Assembly (NCBI GenBank): GCA_022266195.1
Contig: WHVY01000002.1
Coordinates: forward strand, 11,981,001 to 12,045,000
DNA from: Tetranychus cinnabarinus
Lineage: Eukaryota > Arthropoda > Arachnida > Trombidiformes > Tetranychidae
Direction of reading: 5' to 3'
Length of the DNA stretch: 64,000 bases
The position numbers were made by a program, and so were the translations under genes. Below, piece by piece: positions 34,667-48,200 of the stretch (positions within the stretch are counted from its first letter, which is position 1; each line of letters begins with the position of its first letter). The notes under the pieces were generated by a model, which was not told the DNA's origin, searched no databases, and saw only the letters and a program-made list of their open reading frames with translations.

Positions 34667-34735
34667 GTCTGTTTACAGTCATAACTCACTAAAGGTTGAG
34701 GCTACAGACTTGAGCCATGAGGCTCCCCATGAACT
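34667..34735. repeat. Fragment of a repeat family (end CTGTTTACAGTCATAAC)
   Basis: The first about 65 bases (CTGTTTACAGTCATAACTCA, then GGTTGAGGCTACAGAC) resemble the terminal repeat of the element at 51675-52067. No right-hand partner was found within the next kilobase, so this looks like a truncated copy. Confidence 0.4.
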
Positions 34736-35136
34736 TTTAAGATCATTCAAAGCCATTTCAAACATCATTAGGAAGATATACTAGTTTTCTCAAACATGAA
34801 CTTAACTAGCTGAAGGATACTTAAACAATCTTACTTCAAACAATATGAGTTAATAATTTGTATAAACCATAGTAAACTGCATTGAAAGTTAAGATTCGAC
34901 TCATTTTTCGTATCTTTGCTCATGAAATTCGTTTAAATATAGCCAACCATAAAGGAGTATGAAAGGGGTAAAGGCTTAAAAGAGCCAAAGTCAAAATAGC
35001 CAAAAGCGATGAAATATTCAAACTGGTTAGTTTAAAGAGCTAAAGTCTAAATAGGTAAATTTTCATGACTTACGAGGAATGTCTCAGATGTCTCAATGAT
35101 TTCCGGTCAAGACCATATTCATTCGATAGAGGACAA

Positions 35137-35389
35137 AAAATTATGCATAAGGTCAAAAAGTGTAATTGACTATTGATGCAGCTGAAAGCGGTGTAAAGGG
35201 CATCTTACAGAGTTTTCACTATTTTCAATCATTTTTCAGGTCGTGAAACCTTGATAAATGTATTAAAAATAGAGTAGAAAATTTCGAACACTTGCATGTT
35301 TTCGTGAAAATTGGTCTTTCGACCTTAATGCACTCCTGAACCGAAAGTTTCCGAAACGGGCGTCGTTATCTTCATGCATAATTTTTTGC
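35137..35389. repeat. Short inverted repeat (CAAAAAATTATGCAT)
   Basis: AAAAAATTATGCAT at 35137-35150 is matched in inverse by ATGCATAATTTTTT near 35374-35388, enclosing about 220 bp of slightly GC-richer non-coding DNA. It may be part of a larger decayed transposon covering about 34.67-35.75 kb. Confidence 0.35.
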
Positions 35390-35859
35390 AAACCAACCCA
35401 CAGAGGAAATAGCTTCATCTTTGAAGACAAGTAACCAATTGAAAAAGACTATATCTCATCCCAGAGGCAGCAGAAGATTCCCCCTCTACCAATATCAATT
35501 GGCGATATTGTTATTCCAGAGAATTTGCGTAATTGTTCATCGGGAGAATTTTTCAGAGGAATCAGTGCGGCTGATGATAAGTTTTTGCTGTTTGCCACTT
35601 GTGGGTTTCTTGAAACATCTATGTTATGTAGATCACGATTTGACGGTTGATTGGCAAAAACTTGAATTTCCATTGTAACCTATGGATTCAGACGTAATCA
35701 TCTATTGTCCAGCTTATATCTTTGAAGCAAAGACTTCTATAACATCTACTAGTTTTAAGATATCGTTTCATTTTAAAGAAACTTGTGTAGATTCTCAAGA
35801 CCGAATGTTACCTTTTTATAACTTTTTTTCAATGTGAAAAGGGAGGGTCTAGGGAAAAG

Positions 35860-36253
35860 ATTTCAGAAGTCGTTTGATGGTCAAATGATTGAATGAACTT
35901 GAATGACATTGAAACTTTAAAACAGTTAAGCCTCATTTATACCACGTTTTATTTGATTACCCACGAACCAAACATAATAGTACTCTAATAGTATTCTAAT
36001 AATTAAACTGTATGCTTTTGGGAATTCATGAAAAATTTTCTTTTAAGATCATTTGCAGACATTCGTTCATTGATTTTTAGCAACATTTGAAGGTCATTCC
36101 CGAAGATGTCACTTTTTTCGGATTGAAAAATGTTCATAATAAAATTCAGCATTTTGTTCTTGAGAAGTTACACAAATTTTTGTAAAATCGTCTCTCTTGG
36201 CTGAAAACTCTTGGAGGCTGCGAAGAGTGTAGCAAACGAGGCTGAGTAGCTCT
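35860..36253. repeat. Dispersed repeat (copy 2) with inverted ends
   Basis: AGCCTCATTTATACCACG near 35930 is inverted as GTAGCAAACGAGGCTGAGTA near 36230-36247, giving terminal inverted repeats of about 25-30 bp. The interior shares GTATGCTTTTG, CATTCGTTCATT and GGCTGAAAACTCTTGGAGG with the copy at 29.7-30.0 kb in the same orientation. A flanking block CAGAAGTCGTTTGATGGTC (from 35869) also matches copy 1 (around 30027). Non-coding. Confidence 0.55.
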
Positions 36254-39200
36254 ATCATGCAGATTGTCCATTTCAGCACCATGATTAGGATTCGTCTAAT
36301 GGAAATTAATAATGAGGAAAGAAAAACGTTTTTCCACTCTCCTGGTTAAGCAAATGATTCGTGTAATTAACCAAGGAAGTGATTCACATTAATTAACAAA
36401 TGACTGCCTCTATACGAGCATTACAATCCAAGATTAAATGTATTTCACTTTTTTGTTGACATCGACAACTGAAATGACAGAAAAGCAACAAAAAAGTTAA
36501 AATAATTAAACTCGTTTCCAATAGTTTTATACCCTGTAAGCCTTGTTAGTTATCCTTTCATTCACTGAATAATCGCCTTAGTTTTGTTTCATTTTCATCA
36601 ACAAAGTTGCACATTTCCAATTGCAACTTTGGATAAAAGTAGCAACTTTTTTTTATTTTTACTCTACATTTGACATTATTTTACCTTTAACTTTTACCAC
36701 ATGAAGCATTTCCCATTCATCAAGAGAGTTGACAATTACCATCGATAAAACTGAACTTCATTAGATGTAAATTAATTATTCAGACAAAACACGGTTAACT
36801 TGCTCTTAACCAAATGATGAATCTCTAGACAATTGTAAACGAATGCCATTTCAAGAGACTTTTTCCCTTTAACCATCATTTTAAAGTTGAAAAATGAAGG
36901 AAAATCAATAATCGTAAATCAATCAAAATCAAAGCCAAAGATACTCAACACTGAAATTCAATTTTGTTCAGTTTTGTTGGGCAAAAAAGGAAAGTAAAGC
37001 TTGACCATCAGTTAATTAGAAAATTGTTTTTCTCCCATTTTTCCTCTTCTCCATGTTTCCATTCGATCTGGACTCTGATAATTATTTACACCTTGTTGTA
37101 TGTAAACTGAGGTTCATCAAGCAATCAATGTGATTCCCTGTTGATTCAGATTACCGAACATAATTGTGTAAAGACAATTGCAATGGAAAATAAGATAAAT
37201 AATTGAAAACGTTAACAAAATAAATAAAGCATTATTAAGCAATTTTCTTATCATCATTGCAATCCAATTGAAGGTAAAAATTGGCCAGACTCGATTGATT
37301 CGATTAGATGTTTGAGATTAATGGAAAAATTGGTGAAAATGTTTCAAACTTGTAAAGCGACCAAACTTGATTCTTTATTGGATTGAAATTTCATGTCAAG
37401 ACTGTGATGCTTGTTGGTACTTGATATCGAGATAAACTTGAATTTTCTATTTTTTCTCTTTTTCCTTGGAGTTATTTTCATCACGGAATGGCGTTTCAAT
37501 GCTATCATGCAATTAAACTCAGTTAGCATACAATGAAACTAGATTCATTGCAATGCTATTACTTGATGTGGAAAAAGGTGAATCTCAGCATTCTGTCTAA
37601 GGTGTGCAACATTGAAATTAATATTGAGAAGAAAAGAAAAGGTTTTTACTCTTTAATGCAACAAAAGTTAGTCATTTGATATTGATAATGTTATCAAATT
37701 TCATTCCATCAATTATTCCGTTTCTCTTTTTATCTCACTAATGATATCCAACTGTTTACAAATAGTGCAAGTAAATTGAATCAACAAGCAATTCCCTGAC
37801 GAAAGAAAAGTTGAATTTAAAATTAAATTTAAAGCCATTACCATCTTCTAATGATGTACTTGACTTGAGTATATCAAATTACAATTTTTTACATTTTTAC
37901 TGTTCGCTGTAAATCAAATGTTATGAAAGTGTTATTTTAAGATGATTGCCATTTAATGATAAACAATTGAAATAAATCTTAATGATAATTTTAATTGAAA
38001 AGTTTGACTTTTTTACCTCCCTTTACCTGGGAAGGCAACTCGAGTGGAACTGTGAAAAAGGCAAAAGTATCAAATGACTAATGAATGTGAATATAATGAC
38101 AAGATATTTTCCAGGAAAATTGTTGCTCCAAGTGTTAGTTATGTAATAAAAGACGATGAATTTGATAGCAAAGCAACAGTTAGACCAAAGTCTGGATCGG
38201 TTCAAAGTCAACTTTTATTACATGAACATTGATCAACGAAGTCGCAATTTTTGGTTCGCTTTTGGTGAATATGCAAAGTTGTTCGATATAATTTGATGAT
38301 AAAATGATAATTCCTTGCCTTTGACAAACATTGAGCAATTAACGACAAAAGAGTCAAGGCTTTTCGTCTTTTCAAGGCAAACAGTAATAAGAGATACTCT
38401 TATTCAGCCTCAAGTCATGGCTCAAGAAAAAAGGTGAACATTTTTTTGTTCGCTTTGTAATGAATATCTCTCGACTTGTTTGGTAACTGGAAAAGTTGAC
38501 ATATTTTTTTTCTTTATTCCTTTCATTATTTAAAAAATATTTTCCTTTGCATCAGCAAATGTGTATAAAAATAGAATCGGAAAAGGCTCGGAAAAAGGAA
38601 ATTAACTTGAAAAATATTGAAATATCGCCACTGAGTGAATAATAAATGATGAAGAAAATGAATGAATTTTGCTCAATCTTTTTACATGCGATTCAGAATA
38701 AACAATTTTACATTTGCCCTTCAGGATTAACCAACATTTCGAGCAACTTTACAAGCCTCTCAGTTTTCAAGTGAAGACTAATAAAAAACGCAATAAAATT
38801 GTGATTCACTCGAGACAATTTGATAATCATTTTAGAGCTTTGTTTCTTGCAAGGCAACAAGTTACTCTGATATTCATGAATAAATATTCAGAACTAAGAT
38901 TCCAAACACATTTCCCATTTTCATTCCAAGATTTTCTTCCAACTTCAATCCGAAAAGAATTCAGAGAAAAGATGTTTTTAGCTCGATTAGCGAATTTTGC
39001 TTGAAACGAAAAACTGGTAAAATTTATAGTTTGAAGAATTTGAATTTTCGAAATTCTGTAAACGAAATTGTGATTATTCTTGTGCAAGATTTGATGGAAA
39101 TGAATATTCAGATAAGCTGGCGAATATCAATTTGTTTATGAATTTTTCGCTTTTCATTATTCTTTGACTTTTAATGTTTGTTTGTTTCGTTAGTCAATTA

Positions 39201-42200
39201 AGGTTCATCCAGAGTTATTTACCATTCTTGACATTTGTTCATGTAAATAGGCAACAGAACTTTTTTTTGTTCATTTTCATTCAGCAATATTCTTTATTCT
39301 CATAAATACTAATCATCTCGAATGAACATGATTACCAGTCTGGAAAAGAAGAAAAAATTGGTCCAAATTTTCTCGAATACATTTAAATCTTTACCTTGAA
39401 TGTTCGCATGAACTTCCACCTACTTTGGACAAAAAATCAAGGTGAAAAATGAAGTTGAAAGAAAGAAAAAACTAAATAACATTTTCATATTTGATAAAGT
39501 TTTTGAAAAATATGAAGAAGAAGAAAAAACAAAGTCAAATCTTTCTCCGTTTTCATCATTTTTCTTGTACTAAGAAGGAAGTCGAAAGTTGTTCAGACAT
39601 TTTTACTCGTTATCCTTCATTTCATTACTCTTTTGCTTCTCAAAGAGCATACTTGAAGTGTTGTTATGAAGAGCAAGAAAGATGAACATGATGAGTAGAA
39701 TGATGATAAAGACAAAATGAGGTAAAGGTGGAAGAAGGTACAAGAAGGAAACAAGAATTTCAGTTAATCGGATCGATAATACCTTTGTAAGTTTCAGCTT
39801 TTCTTTAAAGAAAATTTCTTCTGCTTTCAAAAACGATTAAGGTAAATTTACGTTTTCCGATGAGTTTCCAAGTTGCTCTAATTGAGGATGAAACACTTTT
39901 CAACAGAAGTTCGTTGATAAGTTTCGACTGTTTTCATCGTTCGATCAAAGTAAATTGAAAAAAAGAAAACATTTCAAATGAAACTTTCGATAATCAGTTT
40001 CAGTGGAAAATGAAACTTTTCCTCTAAATTACTAGCTCAACTTCATCTGAATCAATCAACTTTGAATAATTCATTATTCTCCATTTCTCCTTTTCTTCAT
40101 GAAACAGATTGATATTCATCGAATCGAAATGCAATTTTTTTTCTAAATGTTCAATACTTTGAATGAGAAGCGATGAAAAATTAATGGATAAAAATGTTGC
40201 TGAATTGGCTGTTTACCATTGATTAAGGTTAATTAAAAGTCTGAGAAATTAGTTGAATGAGAAAATAATAAACTGTGAAATCATCTTTTTTCACCCAAAA
40301 AGCTGAGCTAATAATTAATCACAAGTTTCAACGTAATGAGCAGATAATTATGGTTCTGGGTAAACCTTGAGTCTTTCACTTTGTCACTTTAACGAAATGT
40401 TAAACTAAACAAACATTTTACTTTTGAAAATATTGATATTCAGGTTTAACTTGATCAACTAATGCCAACTAATGAGTATTTACATCTAATGTGTTTAACA
40501 TTGGATCATGACATGGATTGCGTTGGTGTTTAGTTAACCATGAAAGTTGCCTTCAATTACACTTAAATGCTAATATTTGATCGAATCATTATTTACCGTA
40601 ATTGAACCTACACAAATCGAACCCACAGACACCATAAAATCAATTTAATCAAAAGCTTCTCAAATTTTCGCAATCGTCCAGCTCAACATTTAGTTGAGCT
40701 GAACAAGTTACTTATGTTAATGGTCAACTTATACATGATTATGGTCGCACTTGTCAAACTCATCTTTAATCAAATAAAAGGTCGATTTAAAATTCTAATT
40801 GAATGCAAATCGAATGGTTCACATTCAGAGTTCTGAGAATGGGCAATATCTATGTTCCAACAACTCCAAGGTGGCAGACTTTACAATCAATTTGAATAAG
40901 AATTTTGAAGTTTTTCTTGTCTTTGATTTGAAATTCAATTGTTATTCAATATTCACGTTGAACCACTTTTGCCGAGAATGTTGATTTCTTGTGATTATCC
41001 TTTTCTCACTTCTTAATATTTCTGCAGAAACTTTAACTTTCGACTTTATCTTTGGGTTGCCGAATGTACTTTACTTTATAATTGCAATATTAATATTCAA
41101 CAGGGAAAAAGTCAACATGTATTTCGAGGCATAAAAGTATTTTATTTCCTTTTATTCCTACAACAACTGATACTGTGCTGAGTTTTTCAGTAAATTTCAT
41201 AGTCAATGGAAATTCATTTACATGCATAAAACTCATGTTCTCATCTTTATTGTTCGCTCTTTTTGCGATTTTCGCTCAAGGTGTTTCATTAGCAGTTATA
41301 GCAATTCAGTTCACAAATCATTCCACGATCACTGTTCCATCATCACACAATTGTTGCTTAAGAAACATTTGATTGTATTACTTGGCGTTTATTATTCCAC
41401 AGATGCAAGAATGGAAACTCTATTAAATGAAAAATTGTGTTGAATGACGAATAGTGTTCATTTTGACGTGTAAATTTTCCGCGAGAAGAAACATTTGAAA
41501 TGATAATGATTATAAAGAAAGATCACGCTCATCATGTCTTATGAAATATTTCACATCAAGCTGAGTTTTCAATTTACTTTCTGTTTACTTTATCAACTTA
41601 TTTTTGGAGTCATCATGGAAAAAGATTGTCAAAAATGATAATAATATTAGCATTGAAATTTGAAAAAATAGCGACTTTCTATTTGTAGTTGCTGAATAAT
41701 TCAATATGATTTTGGGTGAAAAATACTCTTTAATGATATTGGATTTAGACTTGAAAAAAAAGATAAGAACTGAAGGAAAAGAAAGGATAATAGGAAAAGA
41801 TTCTTATTGCTCATTATTTTCAAACAATTCGGGCAAACAGAATGTAACAGAATGAAGGAAACAAAGCAGCATGAGAAATATCAATGTGCAAGAAAATGGC
41901 AAAAAATTCTATTCTACTGATTGTTTCATGTTCAGTTACAGTCAAGTGCAGCTCTTGATCATCGAACAAGTTGCTGCACGATTCAACATAAAAACGATCA
42001 TATTTTTTCATGCTTATTAACCAGTCTGGAACATGGTCAACGTTCACGAGTTCTGAAGCTAAAAGATTTCACAAAATGAATGAAAACTAACAATAAACAT
42101 CTTAAAGAAGTTGAGGATTTAATCAGCTTCAGAACCAGCTTGAAAAAATAAAAAAATTAACAAAGAAAAAAATTTCAAAGAGAATTTCGAATTTCTTGAA

Positions 42201-45200
42201 ATTTGTGAACAACAATTTCTGATGCTCAACGAAAATTCGAGGCTTATTTACTTGTAAACTCAGTTTCATGATAGTCTTAACAATGAGCAAATCTGTATTC
42301 AACATCAACAGGAAGAAGACATTAAACGCTGGTCAAAAGCAAATTAAACAGACAAATGAAACATCTTTCCATGACTCGGCCAGCTTTGATGAAAATTTAC
42401 TTTTTTTTAGTTGATCCACTTTACTCCCTTGATATTGTTATTACATCTGATTATTGTTGATCCATGAATCACCATCATGACAACATAATGACAAAGTAAA
42501 ATTTTGTCGCTCCAAAAATGGTTCACAAAAAGGCTTGATTAGCAACTTCACCCTAAACCAGTCTAAAAGTTTTGTTTCTTTTCCCTTTACTACACTCACT
42601 AAACCAGAATGAAAATTTCAACTCCCAGTAATCCTCAAACCTGGTTTACTCTCATTCCCATTGAAATTGAAATTTTCTTTCCAAATTCCATCCAACAAAA
42701 TGTTAATGTCGAACTACATTTTCACCTGGGAATCCTCGAATCCCATTCCTTTAGAGCAACACTGAAAAGAGTAAACTTTTTTCTGTTAATTTTTTAAAAC
42801 AGTCGAGAGATGAAAGTAAAGTAAAGGTAAAAAAAGCAAACCATTACAAGTCGAGATCAACACAAAAGCATAAACCACAAAAAATGCTAACAAAGTGAAC
42901 AAAGAAGGACAAATTCAGAGTTGAATCTCGTCCTTTACCTGCATGAGGCAACTTTTGCTTTTCATGAATTTACATCGTAAATGTTCAATAACAATATGCA
43001 AAGTTTATTGATTTTTGTCGACATTTTACTCTACTCGTGAATCTTCATCATTATCATTCTTATGCTCATCATTTTCATCTCTTTTTTTCACCACTCAAGA
43101 GATGAGAAGCAATTATTCATCTCGAGTTATCTTTGTCTGTAAATATTGTCAGAGTAAAGAAGAAGCAAAAAAAGTTCTCCATTCCATGCAACAATATCAT
43201 CATCAGCAGATTATCTTCAAGAGCATCTTTATTCTCTTCTTTCTTGATACTCTTCCTCGTTTCCTATTCTTGTTCAACATGTACTTGTAATGCTTGTGCC
43301 CAAACTGATTTTGTACCTGTAAATGCATGTCTCATCATGTAATATTTTCAACGACACTTGAAAGATATTAGTAATTATCTGAAAATGCGGAATGTAAAGT
43401 GGAAAAGAAACACACAAAACTTGTTGATTTTGATGTTTTTTCCCCTCGAAACATTTTTCGATTCAATTGAATTTTGAAGTTTGCTGTTTCGGTGGAAAAA
43501 AATGTTCGTTTCAACGTTGAATCAATATTTATAAATGTTTTTGAAATGACAAGCATTTTGTGAACATTGAAAATGAATTGCTGGTTTATACGAGAGTAAA
43601 ACACTTTCATCGTAAACTTGATGTAATGAATATTATCATGATGAAGTTTTATTCCGATGCATTTTCATCATCTTCTACTAATAGAATAGCTAAACGGAAA
43701 GATTATCAAAATCAAAGTATCTTGCAAAGCATAAAGCATCCTCAAGTGTGCTATTAGTTTATTTCTTGTTCATTTATTATCATGTTTGTTTCACATTTTT
43801 TCACCAATTCTTGTTCATGTTAACGAATGTGAGCTAAAATTAATGCATCTATTAACATAATGAACTAAACCTATTGTACCATCTCAATGTGCACAACAGC
43901 GAAAAATTTTACCAAAAAAAACTCTAGACATCAACAACAGCATTCATTCAAAGTTTCCCGATGCCAAAGAAAAGCAAAGAATCGATCGATCATCAAGCGA
44001 TTCACAAGACACGGCTAAGGAACTAAACTATTTCAACAGTCGATCGATGTTTTGTTAAATTCGAATAAAAAATTCTTTCCTTTTTGATCAAAAACTTTTG
44101 ATTTAAAACTGAATTTCCATTACAATTGCAGCTTACATTAATGGATTAAACTGTTTCATCTGGAAAGAGTAAACATGAAGTTGGTTGAAAAGGCAACCAA
44201 ATGACGAATCTCTGAAGTTAAACGAAAACATCATTTTTGTTCATTCCAACAGAGTTGTAAAGTCATGAATGTAGCATTTTAATTGGATTATTAATCTTTC
44301 ATTAACAAGCAGATATTCATGTAATTAGGATGAAAGTTAATGAAAAGTTTTTTTTGGTTAAACTCATTTTTCGGTTTTTCATAAATTGTGACTTTTGTGT
44401 TTATTGATACTTTGCAATACATAATAGACAGAAGGTTGAAAATGATAGTAATGTTGACATTTCGCTATTCAATCCCAAATGTATTATATTCCCCATAACA
44501 ATAAAATAAGATGAAAATTGTCTTGCTTCTTATTTCAATTGCAGTGTTGGTGGAAGGCGAGGGAAGAAATGATTATATATTGATAATAATTCTCATTAGT
44601 TAACAACTGTTTTCAACTCGATCTGATAGCTGATTAACTGCAAGTTGAATGAGCAAAAAAGTTATTCCAGCTAATATCTGCTACAATAGAACCATTTAAT
44701 AATAATAATTTGATTCATTTTTCTTTTTCTGTTCTATTTGTAGAAACCAGAAACGATAAAAAATGGGAAACTTTTCTTCTTCGCCATTCCTTTACAGAAA
44801 CATATAAATACTTTGAAGCACGAAACTAACATTTACTTTGCCTTTTCATTGGGAAAAGTCAAACATTGAATGAACCATTGTTAGTCTGAGGCAAAAGGCT
44901 ATTTCGACGTGTTTTTCTGGCCTATCAATGGTGCAATTGTGTATTCGATTGCATTTGCGAGATTAGTTCGTAAATCAGTTCATCTTTCTTGCATCATAAT
45001 ACTATCTGGTAAAATGAGAATGCAATGAAAGCTTCGATTCTTCTATCGATTGCAGTAATCTCTTTCTTTTGACTCGCAGCCTCAGGCTTATTACGAACTT
45101 CTTTTTTTGTTAACTGCGAATTGGAAAAGAAAAATCATTGTGAGAAAGGAAAGTAACCTGAAAGAATTGAACAGATGGAACTGAGATCTGTTCAATATAT

Positions 45201-48200
45201 TTTGAGAACTCGAAGAGGAAAATGTTGGTTTTGAAACAAATTATTCAAGAACTACAATAAAATAGACTAAATTCCTTTTTTAATGATGTCGATTTTCTCG
45301 ATTTTATGACCAAACAAAATTGCCTTTTGGCTTTGTAAATGGAAAGACAAAAGTGGACAACAGAAAATTGTTTATCAATGACACTAAAGCTGATTGGATC
45401 ACTTGTTCATGATATTCTCGTTTTCAATGGAAACTACATTTGCAGAAACTCCATGGATTTTGCTAATTCAATTTAGAGATTTACGAATATTCAGATCTTC
45501 TACATTGACATCAGATTTGCAAAACTTTTATTAAAGCTAGCTATTGCTTTCATCAAGCTATAATGGTCAACATACAAAATGCTGGAAAAAGTCTCTTTAC
45601 CCTTATTTTGATTGATTATAATGCTCTTGTTGGATCTGCAAAAAGTAAATCCAAAAACTTACCAAAGATTGAAAGCCAATAACTGCAACCGATATCGGTA
45701 AAGAAACTTATCTGACTTATTTTCAGTCAACTTGTTAAGTTGAATAAAGCTCACCAATTGGCTTATTAGCCAGTCAAATGCCAGGTTTACCTGCACGGCC
45801 GACTTGGATGCCAAGTATTCAAGCAAGCAAAGCGAAGCGAATTCAATAAAAGGAACTTTCATGAAAAATTTAACCAATATTGGCAATCGATCTGACCAAA
45901 CTGTCTAACTGGTCTAACTCATCTGATTTTCTGTCCTAATTAGTTTGTTCCTGCTATTTTGGTTCCAAACTTTGTGATAATTAGAGTTTCAAGAAGATTA
46001 TGTCATTTGGAATCCAAAATCTGTTGGATAATCTTTCAGTTTAATCAATGTTGGAAAATTAATCAGATTAATGTAATGAATAAACATTTCGAGTTAAGTA
46101 TTTTGTTCAACTTTGGACAGCATTATGATTACTTCTAGCTTTGAATGTTGAACTTCATCAAAGCTATTGAAAGTCAATATAAAAAGACGAGATTTAGTCG
46201 ATATTAAAGGTAATTCTCAGCATTGAACATTTGATATTAGGTTGACCTGCAAAGTCAAAGCAATTCTTTACCATTTTCAGTCGACATTTCCTGAAAAGCT
46301 TCATCATTTAGCTTCAAGTTGAACGACAATCGGATCATCAAGATTGTTCAAACCACAACAGTCTATTTATAAACTGTGAGTGCAACATGTGGCAAAAGGT
46401 CAGAGTACATCATCAACTTTATCAGTGAACCTTTCGTGTCCATTACATGCTCAAGGATCCACTTTTCAACTTTACCAGAGTCTTGATATTCTTGCCTCCC
46501 AGCAAAAGATGTTAAATATAACCCTTGAAATGTATACAACAAAACAAGTTGAAAGACCAGAAGATTGCTTTTCTTCATTCCTTTCATTTTTTCACTTCTT
46601 TTTTATTTTCTGCTCAGTTTTTTGTTGCACACATTTTGGGATTGTGATTTGGTGCCTACAGCTAATCTCGTATTTAATAAGTAATGAGCACAGACAATGG
46701 TTTATAAAAGATGAATTGACAAAATAAGATGAACAAGGAAGCGCAAAAAGGCCAGCAAGAAAGAGCATCAATTGTCGAGTTATCATTGAAAAGGTAAATG
46801 ATGAATGCAAGGAAAAAAATGTTAACCTTTTATGGATCACAATATGTTCAGTGTTTAACAAAAAGTCACTTTTCCACATCATGGTATCATACTTGGAATC
46901 GAAAGAAAAGAAAATGAAAAAAGTAAAATTTATCTGTCGAGTTATTACACTTTTTGACATAAATATGGTCAAACGTTCAACACTTTTAGTTCAACTTTGG
47001 GTCAACATTGAATCGTAAATTTACTTTTATCGAAATTATTTCAAGATTCATTTTATAGAGTTGAAATGTGCAACATTTTATGCGACAAATTTTTTATCGT
47101 TTTTTTTGTCAAAACTTTTCAAATCTATTTGAGCAATTATTTCATGATGAAATTGTATGGATTTTGAAAAGGCGAATCTAAAAAATGGGTTCAACCTCAA
47201 CTTTCTTTTTGCACACTTTTCTGCCAATTTTATCTTCTCTTCACTTGAAAACTTTTCTCAGTTCATCTGTTCGAGTTTCATTTGAAATGTTTACTTTTTT
47301 TCCTTCCATTTCAATTCTTTTCTGAAATGAAAACCCAAAATGAATATAACAAAAATATCTATTCAAAGTTTATTCATATTAAGTTTTACTTTTTGCTTCA
47401 TTATTGAAAAGAAGCATTTCAATCTTTCATTTCATTGATAAATGTCAATAGTGACCATGCAAGTGCACAACAATGTTAAAAATGTTTCAATTTGTAAAGT
47501 AAATTGAAATGGACAATTTAATCGAAAACATGAAAAAGCAATTTTCGAGCTAATTAACCTCTAATCGAAGTTACCAAATTTTAAAATTTTACAAATTCTC
47601 TAATGACTGTACATTATGGAGCAAAAATGCTAACCTCTGATTTTTCAAGAATGCCAAGGTCGATAAATGGTCAAATTAGTTTCTACCAATAATTTCGAGG
47701 GAAATTGATTTTAAACATTTCTCGACTCATCGAGTTGACCGCAAAAATGTTGACATGTAAACTTGTAGTTGCCAAGATAAATCAAGATTCATTGTTTGAC
47801 GATAGCTGAAGCTCGATGAGAAAGATTAGCTTGCCATTGAGTTAGAGTGTCTTAATTGTTGCAACTGTTGTCGAGCGAATGTCCGATGCATTGGAGAGGT
47901 GACCGAAACTCTTTTGTTCACTCGATCCATTTGTCGTTATAAGCTTGGCTGGCAACCAGCCAGTCACAGACGTTTAAAAAAATTCAACTTTCGGTTGTAA
48001 TTCCTATTATTTCGTGATTTGTAAATGGTTGTGAGACATTTGTTGTAGATTTTGTACTTTGACTTTGTTCATCTTTTAGTTGAATTTAAATTTTCAACTT
48101 TTGTTCTTGTTTTTGATTCATCGAAAAGACGAAATGAAATATTAATATTTATATCCCAATGTTGATCCTGAATTATTGGGAGTTGAACTCGATTTTTTCG

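Noticed and set aside
46363..46972. Several 74-126-codon frames on both strands in intron B
   Set aside because: They overlap one another, are rich in F/S/K as expected from AT-rich DNA, and have no recognisable family features.
47944..47965. Short perfect hairpin TGGCTGGCAACCAGCCA
   Set aside because: A 7-bp stem with a 3-base loop is too small to call a functional RNA, and such stems are expected by chance over 64 kb.
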